A DNA stretch of 7,249 nt from positions 1 through 7,249 of the forward strand of contig RHKR01000103.1 of assembly GCA_008363265.1 (NCBI GenBank). The letters run 5' to 3'. The DNA comes from Chlorobiota bacterium. GTDB taxonomy: Bacteria > Bacteroidota > Ignavibacteria > Ignavibacteriales > Ignavibacteriaceae. The notes beneath the pieces are model-generated. The model worked only from the letters and a program-made list of their open reading frames with translations, did not search any database and had not been told where the DNA came from. Shown here in pieces: positions 1 to 6,886 of this stretch. Made by a program: the position numbers and the translations under genes. Numbering within the stretch: the first letter of the stretch is position 1; the number at the start of each line of letters is the position of its first letter.

Positions 1-527
1 TTCTTAAAATATTTACGAAATTCAACCTTCGAAAATTTTTCCGTGGCATCAGGCCGGTGATGCTTGTAGGATTCAGCACCAGTTCTTCCGCGGCCACACT
101 TCCTGTTAATATGGAGTGTTGCCAGGAGAATCTGGGGGTTTCCAAATCCATTACAAGTTTTGTGCTTCCGTTGGGTGCAACCATAAACATGGACGGAACT
201 GCCTTGTATCAGGGTGTGGCCACGGTTTTTATCGCGCAGGTTTATGGCATGGACCTATCACTCGCGCAGCAGATCACAGTGGTTTTTATGGCGGTTCTCG
301 CTTCGATAGGAACTGCCCCGGTACCTGGAGTTGGAATTATCATGCTTATTATCATCCTGAAATCAGTTGGCGTACCCGAAACAGGTATAGCCCTGATACT
401 CGGAATAGACAGGATTCTGGACATGTGCAGGACTATCACCAATGTAACCGGTGACGCCGCGGGTACAGTAATAATCGCCAATAGTGAAAAAGAATTAATT
501 GAAACAAACCAAGGAGCTACCGTATAG
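1..527 (+). CDS. Dicarboxylate/amino acid:cation symporter (DAACS, GltP/GltT type), 3' part
   Basis: This is the C-terminal part of a sodium- or proton-coupled glutamate/aspartate carrier of the inner membrane. The frame is open from base 3, so the gene continues past the left edge; the ATG at 57 is internal. Seen in order: the serine-rich hairpin HP1 (SSSAATLP), the TM7 motif NMDGTALY, hairpin HP2 ([12 protein letters not shown]), and the TM8 substrate site [16 protein letters not shown]. The TM8 motif aligns residue for residue with archaeal GltPh, keeping the counterparts of D390, D394, R397, N401 and D405. The arginine (codon 429-431) binds the side-chain carboxylate in this family, so an acidic amino acid is a better guess than a neutral one, and the motif is unlike that of the C4-dicarboxylate carrier DctA. 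The TAG stop lies one base before the next start, so both are probably on one transcript. The family is certain; the exact substrate is inferred. Confidence 0.93.
   Translation, partial: LKIFTKFNLRKFFRGIRPVMLVGFSTSSSAATLPVNMECCQENLGVSKSITSFVLPLGATINMDGTALYQGVATVFIAQVYGMDLSLAQQITVVFMAVLASIGTAPVPGVGIIMLIIILKSVGVPETGIALILGIDRILDMCRTITNVTGDAAGTVIIANSEKELIETNQGATV
511..516 (+). promoter_or_regulatory. Ribosome binding site of the NSS symporter
   Basis: AAGGAG lies inside the last codons of the upstream DAACS gene and 12 bases before the ATG at 529. The spacing is somewhat long. A TTG at 499 is in the same frame, but the ATG at 529 gives a protein whose N-terminal numbering equals that of LeuT, so 529 is preferred. 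Confidence 0.55.
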
Positions 528-528
528 G

Positions 529-2157
529 ATGAGTGGTACCAATGAAAGATGGGCTTCAAGGATCGGACTGATCCTTGCCGTAGCAGGCAACGCCGTGGGC
601 CTCGGCAACTTCCTAAGATTCCCCGCGCAAGCGATCAATAATGGCGGGGGAGCGTTCATTATACCGTATCTTGTTTCACTTGTGGTAATGGGTATTCCGT
701 TGCTTTGGGTAGAGTGGGCGATCGGAAGGCACGGTGGTCAGTACGGCCATCATTCCACTCCGGGAATGCTCGATGTACTCGGAAAATCACGGATACTAAA
801 ATACTTCGGTGTCTTTGGAATCTTCACCAATCTCGTTGTTGCCGCGTATTATTGCTACATTGAGTCGTGGACACTTGCCTATACATTCTTTTCACTTTTT
901 GATGTATTCAACGGGATGAATCAGCAGGAAGTGATCCAGTATTTTAAGAGTTATCTCGGGAGCGGGGATGGTTTCTTTAATTTTTCACCAGTGGCACTGT
1001 TCTTTTTTGCCGTAACACTCGGTCTTAATCTTTGGATACTCTCGCGTGGCATCAGTGCGGGAATCGAGAAGGCGAGCAAAATTCTTATGCCCCTCCTTAT
1101 CCTCTTTGGCATTTTCCTTGCGGTCAGGGCGCTTACTCTTGATGCGGGCGAATATGGTGCTGTTGAAGATGCAGTTGCAGGACTTAACTTCCTGTGGACT
1201 CCTCAATTTGATTCCCTTTCGAATCCCAAGGTTTGGCTTGCCGCCGCGGGTCAGGTGTTCTTTACACTCTCAGTCGGGATGGGCTCGATTCATTGCTATG
1301 CTGCATATCTGAGAAAGAATGATGACGTTGCGCTTAATGCCGCATCTGCCGGATTCATGAACGAATTTGTAGAGGTGGTGCTCGGTGGTTCTGTGGTTAT
1401 CCCGATAGCAGTGGCGTATCTCGGACTTGCTTCACTTTCTGCTTTTAGTGGTTTTGGCATGTCATTCATGACGCTACCGATGCTCTTTGAAAATTGGGGA
1501 CCTCTCCTCTCAGCCGTTGGTGGGTTCACCTGGTTTGGATTGCTGTTCTTCGCGGGGATCACCAGTTCTATTGCAATGGGGCAGCCGGTCATGGCATTCC
1601 TGCAGGATTCCTTTAAATTCTCAAGGCAGAAATCGACCATCGCCTTTGGAATCGCAATCTTCTTACTTGCCCTGCCGACCATTCTTCTCTATGATCACGG
1701 TGCATTCGACGAGTTCGACTTCTGGGCGGGTACATTTTCTCTTGTTGTATTCGCGCTTGCCGAGTCGGTCATTTTCCTCTGGATTTTCGGTATCGATAAT
1801 GCCTGGGCCGAGATCAATAAAGGTGCGGATATCAAGATACCCATAATCTTCAAGTATATCCTGAAATATGTTACCCCGACATTCATAATTGTAGTTTTTA
1901 TCGGGTCTCTAATTCAACCTGAAGGTGGGAACTGGTCAGGCGCGATCTCCGGACTCTTCAACGGCGAAGGCTGGAAACTCGATGCGGGCAGCGTACTCGG
2001 GACCCTTTTTCATATAGGAGTGGATGATCCCGACAAAATACTAGTCACAAATCTTACCCGCGGACTACTCGCCTCTGTTTACATCGTCATTGGTGTTTTC
2101 ATCGCTTACGCGTGGAAGATCAAGTTTAATAAAGAGAGATTCCAGGAGGTCAACTGA
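529..2157 (+). CDS. LeuT-type sodium:neurotransmitter (amino acid) symporter, NSS/SLC6 family
   Basis: A 542-residue inner-membrane carrier that couples Na+ entry to amino-acid uptake. It resembles Aquifex LeuT throughout and shares its numbering at the start: TM1 holds GNAVGLGNFLRFP with G20, N21, A22, V23, N27 (Na+ sites) and gate residue R30. Other visible positions: Y107/Y108 in TM3, F245-T246-x-S248 in the unwound part of TM6, N278 and E282 in TM7, T345-S346 in TM8, D360 (LeuT D369), and D397 (LeuT D404 gate). E282 matches LeuT E290, the acidic residue of chloride-independent members. Two pocket residues differ: LeuT F259 is M251 and I359 is M350. The C-terminus adds a glycine-rich loop and a last helix (about 505-530). 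It sits one base after the DAACS stop, and its own stop overlaps the small peptide gene by one base. A hydrophobic or aromatic amino-acid substrate is inferred from the pocket and the tyrosine catabolic genes downstream. Confidence 0.96.
   Translation: MSGTNERWASRIGLILAVAGNAVGLGNFLRFPAQAINNGGGAFIIPYLVSLVVMGIPLLWVEWAIGRHGGQYGHHSTPGMLDVLGKSRILKYFGVFGIFTNLVVAAYYCYIESWTLAYTFFSLFDVFNGMNQQEVIQYFKSYLGSGDGFFNFSPVALFFFAVTLGLNLWILSRGISAGIEKASKILMPLLILFGIFLAVRALTLDAGEYGAVEDAVAGLNFLWTPQFDSLSNPKVWLAAAGQVFFTLSVGMGSIHCYAAYLRKNDDVALNAASAGFMNEFVEVVLGGSVVIPIAVAYLGLASLSAFSGFGMSFMTLPMLFENWGPLLSAVGGFTWFGLLFFAGITSSIAMGQPVMAFLQDSFKFSRQKSTIAFGIAIFLLALPTILLYDHGAFDEFDFWAGTFSLVVFALAESVIFLWIFGIDNAWAEINKGADIKIPIIFKYILKYVTPTFIIVVFIGSLIQPEGGNWSGAISGLFNGEGWKLDAGSVLGTLFHIGVDDPDKILVTNLTRGLLASVYIVIGVFIAYAWKIKFNKERFQEVN
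2144..2149 (+). promoter_or_regulatory. Ribosome binding site of the small membrane peptide
   Basis: A perfect AGGAGG lies in the last codons of the symporter, 7 bases before the ATG at 2157. It is the strongest Shine-Dalgarno sequence in the window and is the main support that the 38-codon reading frame is translated. Confidence 0.75.
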
Positions 2158-2273
2158 TGGAAATTTCCGCTATGATCACACTGATCATTTCATGGTCGAT
2201 CATCATTGTTTTTACTGTTTACTTCATGGCGAAAGCAATGAAGACACAGCATAATCACAACGTGGAAGATTAA
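2157..2273 (+). CDS. Small single-pass membrane peptide, probable MetS-like subunit of the NSS symporter
   Basis: A 38-residue protein starting MEISAMITLIIS and ending in NHNVED. Residues about 5-24 form one hydrophobic helix rich in isoleucine, followed by a short hydrophilic tail with lysines and histidines (KAMKTQHNHN). The start overlaps the symporter stop (TGATG), and a perfect AGGAGG stands 7 bases upstream, so translation is probably coupled. Known background: in Corynebacterium the NSS methionine/alanine importer MetP needs a small membrane partner, MetS, encoded next to it, and similar tiny one-helix genes follow NSS genes in many bacteria. This peptide fits by position, size and topology, but I cannot confirm sequence homology. 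It would act in the inner membrane with the symporter. The alternative is an unrelated microprotein. Confidence 0.8.
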   Translation: MEISAMITLIISWSIIIVFTVYFMAKAMKTQHNHNVED

Positions 2274-2292
2274 ACATATCGTGCATTTTTAC

Positions 2293-2343
2293 AGCAGGCT
2301 TTGAAGATTCAGAAATGAATTTCGAGGCCTGCTTTTATTGTTT
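2293..2343 (+). terminator. Rho-independent terminator closing the transporter unit
   Basis: The arm AGCAGGCTTTGAAG (2293-2306) pairs with TTTCGAGGCCTGCT (2320-2333), giving a 14-base-pair stem with seven perfect pairs at the base and three G-U wobbles further up. The loop is 13 bases and the stem is followed by TTTTATTGTTT. It begins 19 bases after the peptide stop and separates the transporter genes from the catabolic genes. Confidence 0.85.
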
Positions 2344-2350
2344 ATCTTTG
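2343..2350 (+). promoter_or_regulatory. Possible promoter -7 element (TATCTTTG) for the tyrosine operon
   Basis: TATCTTTG matches the Bacteroidota-type -7 consensus TAnnTTTG, directly after the terminator and 52 bases before the hppD start. No good TTTG upstream element is visible at the usual distance (the nearest is TTTCG at 2320-2324), and no clear sigma-70 pair was seen in the gap. The terminator makes a promoter between 2334 and 2402 likely, but this exact site is a weak inference. Confidence 0.3.
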
Positions 2351-2364
2351 CAGATCAAGTTTTA

Positions 2365-2380
2365 AAAAATACCGATTTTT
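2365..2380 (+). repeat. Small A/T inverted repeat upstream of hppD
   Basis: AAAAAT and ATTTTT are perfect 6-base arms around ACCG. The repeat lies about 22 bases before the hppD start, in a probable 5' leader. It could be an operator, but short A/T arms like these arise easily by chance. Confidence 0.25.
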
Positions 2381-2402
2381 AACCATTACAAACGGAGATC
2401 AA

Positions 2403-3509
2403 ATGGCTAATAAACTGGGTATAAGAGGCTATGACTATGTCGAGTTTTTCGTGGGAACAGCGAAAATTTGGGCATACTGGTTCTCTAAATCCACCGGAAT
2501 GAAGATCACTGCCTATTCAGGACCTGAAACAGGGGTAAAAGAGAAGGTGTCATACCTCCTGGAAAAGAACAATCTCAGGATACTGGTATCCTCTCCCGTC
2601 AAACCTGAAAACTACGACATGTACCACTTCCTCCAGCGCCACGGAGACGGAGTAAAAAGGTGGACCCTAAATGTTAACGATGTTGAGTACGCCTTCAAGC
2701 ATGCCGTAACAAACGGCGCCATTCCAACGATAAGACCCCACGCCGTTAAAGATGAGAACGGAATCTTCGTTGAGGCCGCGATAAAGCTCTATGATGACGC
2801 TGAGATCATGTTTGTTAACCATGATGAGTACAAAGGCCTGTTCCGTCCGGGATTTGGTGAGCCCGTGACACATTTCGAAGTGGAGTCGCACGAAACAGGT
2901 CTTAAGATAATCGATCACATTGTCGGTAACGTCCGTGAGAATGAGATGAACTTCTGGGTTGACTATATGAATGCCAGCCTCAGTTTTGAAACATTCGTTG
3001 ATTTCAAACCGGGTGATATCGGAACGCAGTATTCGGCACTTCTTTCCAAGGTTGTAAGGTCTGAAGACAGTGTTATCCGCAATCCCGTGAATGAGCCATA
3101 CAAAGGTCTTAAGAAGTCTCAGATCGAAGAGTATATCGAAGAGTTCTGCGGAACGGGTATTCAGCACATTGCCCTGAGAACCGACAATATTATCGAGACC
3201 ATTTCCGCCATGAGAAAGAACGGTATAGAGTTCCTTTCAACACCACCTGACACTTATTACCAGATGCTCAAGGATCGTGATCTCAAAGTTGAAGAGGACA
3301 TCGACGAATTGAAGGAGCACGGAATTCTTCTCGATCCGGAGAGCAACGGCTACCTTCTTCAGATATTTACCAAACCTGTCGGCGACCGTCCCACATTCTT
3401 CTTCGAGGTTATCCAGAGAAGGGGAGGAAGTGAAGGCTTCGGTAAGGGTAACTTCCAGGCACTTTTTGAGGCTATTGAACGCGACCAGGCCGCGCGCGGT
3501 AACTTTTGA
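2403..3509 (+). CDS. hppD: 4-hydroxyphenylpyruvate dioxygenase
   Basis: This cytoplasmic Fe(II) enzyme converts 4-hydroxyphenylpyruvate and O2 to homogentisate and CO2, the second step of tyrosine breakdown. At 368 residues it is within the usual bacterial to eukaryotic range. Two vicinal-oxygen-chelate (glyoxalase-like) domains span about 8-140 and 155-340. The metal triad is H172 (DHIVGNV), H255 (GIQHIAL) and E335 (FFFEVIQRRG). Substrate-site residues are also kept: N230 (PVNEP), Q240 (KKSQIEEY), Q254 and Q320 (LLQIFTKP), as is the C-terminal GFGKGNF helix region. GGAG sits 5 bases before the ATG. It is the first gene after the terminator, and hmgA follows after 18 bases. The related hydroxymandelate synthase is unlikely given homogentisate dioxygenase next door. 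Confidence 0.97.
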   Translation: MANKLGIRGYDYVEFFVGTAKIWAYWFSKSTGMKITAYSGPETGVKEKVSYLLEKNNLRILVSSPVKPENYDMYHFLQRHGDGVKRWTLNVNDVEYAFKHAVTNGAIPTIRPHAVKDENGIFVEAAIKLYDDAEIMFVNHDEYKGLFRPGFGEPVTHFEVESHETGLKIIDHIVGNVRENEMNFWVDYMNASLSFETFVDFKPGDIGTQYSALLSKVVRSEDSVIRNPVNEPYKGLKKSQIEEYIEEFCGTGIQHIALRTDNIIETISAMRKNGIEFLSTPPDTYYQMLKDRDLKVEEDIDELKEHGILLDPESNGYLLQIFTKPVGDRPTFFFEVIQRRGGSEGFGKGNFQALFEAIERDQAARGNF

Positions 3510-3527
3510 TCTGACAAGGAGATAACG

Positions 3528-4691
3528 ATGCCATTTTACTATAAACTCGGTGAACTGCCTCCAAGAAGGCATATAACTTTTTACAAACCCGACGGCAAAT
3601 CCCTCTACCGTGAAGAACTTTTCAGCACGAGGGGATTTTCTGGTGTTTACTCAAATAAATACCACTTCCACATCCCTCCTCAGGTGAAGGAGATAACTGA
3701 GATACATCCGCTTCAGGTAAAAGACTGGGATGACGCACCCGTTCAGTACTACCATTTCGTTACAGGAAGAAAGGTCACTCCTGGGAATATCCTCACCGCG
3801 CGGCAGTCGTTCATGCGAAACAGTGGATGCAATATCTCTACAGCGCATATTACAGAAGAGGCGGATTTCTTCTATAAGAACTCCCAAATGTCTGAACTGA
3901 TCTTCATTCACCACGGAAGCGGCAAGATGTACTCGGAGTACGGCGTTATTCCTTTCAGCCAGTGGGACTACCTCATAATTCCGAAGGGGACAGTTTATCA
4001 GTTGAAGTTCGACTCGTATGAAAACGTCAAACTCCTTATAATTGAATCACCCACGCCGTTCGAGATCCCACGCCATTTCAGAAATGAATACGGACAACTT
4101 AACGAGGATGCCCCTTACTACGAGCGCGATTTCAGACCACCTTCGTACCTTGAGCCGCACTTCGAAGAGGGTGACTACAAGATGATCGTGAACCTGAACG
4201 GCAGACATTTTGAGTACATGGTGCCTCACCACCCGTTCGATGTTGTGGGATGGGATGGATTCCTTTATCCATACGCGTTCAACATCAAAGACTACGCACC
4301 AAAGGTGGGCAGATTGCATTTGCCTCCACCGGTGCATCTTCTCTTCTGGACTCAGAATTTCGTGGTCTGCAACTTCTGTCCGAGACTGTTCGATTTCGAT
4401 CCACAAGCGATACCCGCGCCATACTTCCACACTAACATCGACAGTGATGAAGTGATATACTATGTGGATGGTGACTTCATGTCACGTAAGGCCATAAGCG
4501 AGGGTTCGGTCACACTTCACCCGATGGGAATTCCGCACGGGCCCCAGCCGGGAAAAACCGAGGCCTCGATAGGAGCCAAGGAGACTTTCGAGTATGCCAT
4601 CATGGTCGATACTTATGCTCCTCTGAAACTGACTGAAAATGTAAAAGACACACTCATTGAAGGATATGAAAATTCCTGGCTTGAGGTGTAA
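3528..4691 (+). CDS. hmgA: Homogentisate 1,2-dioxygenase
   Basis: This cytoplasmic non-heme Fe(II) cupin opens the ring of homogentisate to give 4-maleylacetoacetate. The protein has 387 residues, shorter than the human (445) and Pseudomonas (about 433) enzymes. The C-terminal cupin carries the expected iron ligands: H301 in PYFHTN, the acidic ligand in DSDE (D307 or E308), and H337 in IPHGPQPG. H331 (TLHPMG) matches a further active-site histidine, and H264 (RLHLPPPVH) aligns with catalytic H292 of the human enzyme. In the human enzyme glutamate follows the first ligand by six residues; here position +6 is aspartate and +7 is glutamate. AAGGAG stands 6 bases before the ATG. It lies between hppD (18-base gap) and the aminotransferase (14-base gap), which firmly supports the role. 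Confidence 0.95.
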   Translation: MPFYYKLGELPPRRHITFYKPDGKSLYREELFSTRGFSGVYSNKYHFHIPPQVKEITEIHPLQVKDWDDAPVQYYHFVTGRKVTPGNILTARQSFMRNSGCNISTAHITEEADFFYKNSQMSELIFIHHGSGKMYSEYGVIPFSQWDYLIIPKGTVYQLKFDSYENVKLLIIESPTPFEIPRHFRNEYGQLNEDAPYYERDFRPPSYLEPHFEEGDYKMIVNLNGRHFEYMVPHHPFDVVGWDGFLYPYAFNIKDYAPKVGRLHLPPPVHLLFWTQNFVVCNFCPRLFDFDPQAIPAPYFHTNIDSDEVIYYVDGDFMSRKAISEGSVTLHPMGIPHGPQPGKTEASIGAKETFEYAIMVDTYAPLKLTENVKDTLIEGYENSWLEV

Positions 4692-4705
4692 CACCGGAAA
4701 TAAAT

Positions 4706-5812
4706 ATGATTAAGTTACCAAAACATATCGAGGATCTCACCCCTTACAAAGCGGGTAAGCCGATCGAAGAACTTGCCCGCGAAAAGGGCCTGACAAAAAT
4801 AGTAAAACTCGCATCGAACGAGAATCCTCTGGGGCCATCTCCAAGGGCCCTCGAAGCAATCCGGGCGACTCTCAGTGAACTTCACCGGTACACTGATCCG
4901 AAGTGTTATGAACTAACGAAAAAGCTCTCGGAGTATTACGAAGTTCCTCAGGATAGGATAATAGCCGCCAGCGGCTCAGACGCGATTCTTCAGTATATCA
5001 TCAGCACTGTTTGCCATGCGGATGACGAAGTAGTGACGTCTGAAGGTACTTTTATCGGCTGGTATGTGAATGCAGACAAGTATAACATAAAGTGTGTAAA
5101 GACGCTGCTAAGCGACTATACTTACGATCTTGAGGCAATTCTGGCTTCCGTCACCGCGAGAACCAGGATAATCTACCTCGCGAATCCCAACAACCCCACC
5201 GGTACAATGTTCACAAAAGGGCAGTTTGATGAGTTCATGAAACAGGTGCCGCCTTCGGTGCTTGTTGTACTCGATGAGGCTTACACACTTTACGCGCGTG
5301 AATATCCGGACTATCCCGACGGGTTGAAATATGAGATTCCGAACCTGATGGTTCTCAGGACTTTTTCGAAAGATTACGGTCTTGCCGGGTTGAGGATCGG
5401 AGCAGGTTTCGGTGACCCTCGACTGATCCAGGCTCTCTACAAGGTAAAACTTCCATTTGAGCCTAACATGCTCGCTCAGGCGGGAGCGATAGCTGCCCTT
5501 GGAGATGTGGATTTTCTCACGAAAACCGCAGAACTGAATCGCTGGTCGCTCAACCGTTTCAGAGAGGCGTTTGATACGCTGGGGATCCGGTACACCCGTT
5601 CTGTTGGTAATTTTCTTATGCTGATATTTCCCGATTCTGACACTGCGATCCGTTTCAACAACGATTCTCTTGAAAAAGGGCTCATACTCCGGCATACCGG
5701 ATCATTCGGTGTTCCAAACGGTGTAAGGATAAATTCAGGAACGGAGGATGAAACAGAGTTCGCGATCAAAGTTATCACCGAAGTAATGGAACACATGAAG
5801 GCTCATGCCTGA
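4706..5812 (+). CDS. HisC-family PLP aminotransferase, probably the tyrosine/aromatic aminotransferase of the operon
   Basis: A 368-residue fold-type I, class I/II aminotransferase closest in pattern to histidinol-phosphate aminotransferase (HisC). Seen: substrate loop SNENPLGPSP (37-46), RYTDP (61-65), PLP pocket ASGSD (88-92), NPNNPTG (160-166), D190 and Y193, PLP lysine K222 in TFSKDYGLAGLRIG with R230, and the carboxylate-binding R341 (VRINSGTEDE). By sequence alone histidinol-phosphate would be the default substrate. The neighbours are all tyrosine catabolic genes and no other histidine gene is visible, so tyrosine (or phenylalanine) to 4-hydroxyphenylpyruvate is more likely; some HisC enzymes, such as that of Bacillus, are known to accept aromatic substrates. 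The ribosome site is weak (GGA 4696-4698), so translation may depend partly on hmgA ending 14 bases upstream. The aminotransferase family is certain; the substrate is inferred. Confidence 0.9.
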   Translation: MIKLPKHIEDLTPYKAGKPIEELAREKGLTKIVKLASNENPLGPSPRALEAIRATLSELHRYTDPKCYELTKKLSEYYEVPQDRIIAASGSDAILQYIISTVCHADDEVVTSEGTFIGWYVNADKYNIKCVKTLLSDYTYDLEAILASVTARTRIIYLANPNNPTGTMFTKGQFDEFMKQVPPSVLVVLDEAYTLYAREYPDYPDGLKYEIPNLMVLRTFSKDYGLAGLRIGAGFGDPRLIQALYKVKLPFEPNMLAQAGAIAALGDVDFLTKTAELNRWSLNRFREAFDTLGIRYTRSVGNFLMLIFPDSDTAIRFNNDSLEKGLILRHTGSFGVPNGVRINSGTEDETEFAIKVITEVMEHMKAHA

Positions 5813-5851
5813 AATATCTTTTTTAATTTGAACTGAAACCGAGGAGATTTA

Positions 5852-6871
5852 ATGAAATTCGTGAGTTATCTTAGAGATTCGAAGTTCCGTGCGGGACTCC
5901 TGGTAAATGGTGTGGTGGTTGATATTGAAGAGGCTTCCGGTTCCTCCGGCAAGCAACTTCCAGCCACGATGAAAGACTTGCTCGACATCTGGGTTGATTC
6001 CGGTTCGATCTTTGAGATAATAATTAAGAACTTTCATGCAGGAAATATTGCCGGCCTCCCGGTTGAGGATGTAGTTCTCGGACCTCCAGTGCCCAATCCA
6101 ACATCATGCAGGGACGGTTACGCATTCCGCCAGCATGTTGCAACAGCAAGACGGAACAGGGGAGTGCCAATGATCGCTGAGTTCGACCAATACCCGGTTT
6201 TCTATTTTACCAACCACAACGCCATCTATGGTGGAGGCGATCTGATCGTTGAGACTGATCACCTTCAGAAACTCGATTTTGAGCTCGAGGCTGCTGTCGT
6301 TATCGGCCGGCACGGAAGGAACATCCGCTCCTACGAAGCTGATAACTACATCGCCGGCTACATGATCATGAACGATTTTTCAGCCCGTGTGCTCCAGATG
6401 GAGGAAATGCTCCTGAATCTTGGACCTGCAAAGGGAAAGGATTTCGCTACTGCCATCGGTCCATGGCTTGTGACCCCTGATGAACTTGATGTAAAAAAGA
6501 TTTCCACCCCATATGGTGACAAGTTTGATCTCGGGATGAGAGCTTTCCACAACGGAAAACAGATATCTGATGGCAATCTTAAGGATATGGACTGGACATT
6601 CGCCGAACTGATCGAACGGGCTTCTTACGGTGTCGACCTCTATCCGGGAGATGTGATTGGTTCCGGTACAGTTGGTACGGGCTGTTATCTCGAACTTAAC
6701 GGCACCGCTGCTCTGGAGGCCAAAGAACGGGGAGAGGAGTTCACCCCGGTCTGGCTTAAAGAAGGTGATGATATCGTTCTTGAGATCGATGGATTGGGTA
6801 CACTGAAGAACACGATCCGTAAAGCTGTCGACGACTACAGTATCCTCGCCAGGAAAAAACTACCGGTTTAG
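5852..6871 (+). CDS. fahA: Fumarylacetoacetase (fumarylacetoacetate hydrolase)
   Basis: This enzyme hydrolyses fumarylacetoacetate to fumarate and acetoacetate, the last step of tyrosine breakdown. At 339 residues it is shorter than mammalian FAH (419) but longer than many FAH-fold isomerases and decarboxylases. The active-site spacing matches mouse FAH: D88 and H95 (mouse D126 and catalytic H133, both seven apart), E144 and E146 (E199, E201), then D175, R179 and Q182 (D233, R237, Q240). A lysine pair K194/K196 stands near mouse K253, and GSGTVGTG (271-278) resembles the GSGT loop with T350. That set, including R and Q, supports a true fumarylacetoacetase over a generic family member. GAGGAG lies 5 bases before the ATG. 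The gene ends in tandem stops, TAG then TAA. Confidence 0.92.
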   Translation: MKFVSYLRDSKFRAGLLVNGVVVDIEEASGSSGKQLPATMKDLLDIWVDSGSIFEIIIKNFHAGNIAGLPVEDVVLGPPVPNPTSCRDGYAFRQHVATARRNRGVPMIAEFDQYPVFYFTNHNAIYGGGDLIVETDHLQKLDFELEAAVVIGRHGRNIRSYEADNYIAGYMIMNDFSARVLQMEEMLLNLGPAKGKDFATAIGPWLVTPDELDVKKISTPYGDKFDLGMRAFHNGKQISDGNLKDMDWTFAELIERASYGVDLYPGDVIGSGTVGTGCYLELNGTAALEAKERGEEFTPVWLKEGDDIVLEIDGLGTLKNTIRKAVDDYSILARKKLPV

Positions 6872-6886
6872 TAACCGCACGTTCCC

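Noticed and set aside
499..528. An upstream in-frame TTG start for the NSS symporter adding ten residues
   Set aside because: It lies inside the DAACS gene ahead of the AAGGAG, and the ATG at 529 reproduces the LeuT N-terminal numbering exactly.
2667..3167. A 166-codon open frame on the minus strand inside hppD
   Set aside because: It covers the conserved core of the dioxygenase and shows no family pattern of its own.
5108..5695. A 195-codon open frame on the minus strand inside the aminotransferase gene
   Set aside because: The + strand gene has all its catalytic motifs throughout this stretch. The reverse frame gives a charged protein with no recognisable motif and is an antisense shadow.
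5799..5825. Possible terminator after the aminotransferase: AGGC-TCAT-GCCT followed by a T run
   Set aside because: The stem is only four base pairs, overlaps the end of the gene, and lies several bases before the T run. It is too weak to end transcription, and fahA clearly belongs to the pathway.
5823..5830. TTAATTTG as an internal promoter -7 element before fahA
   Set aside because: It has a mismatch at a key A of TAnnTTTG and no upstream TTTG element. A/T-rich gaps produce such matches by chance.
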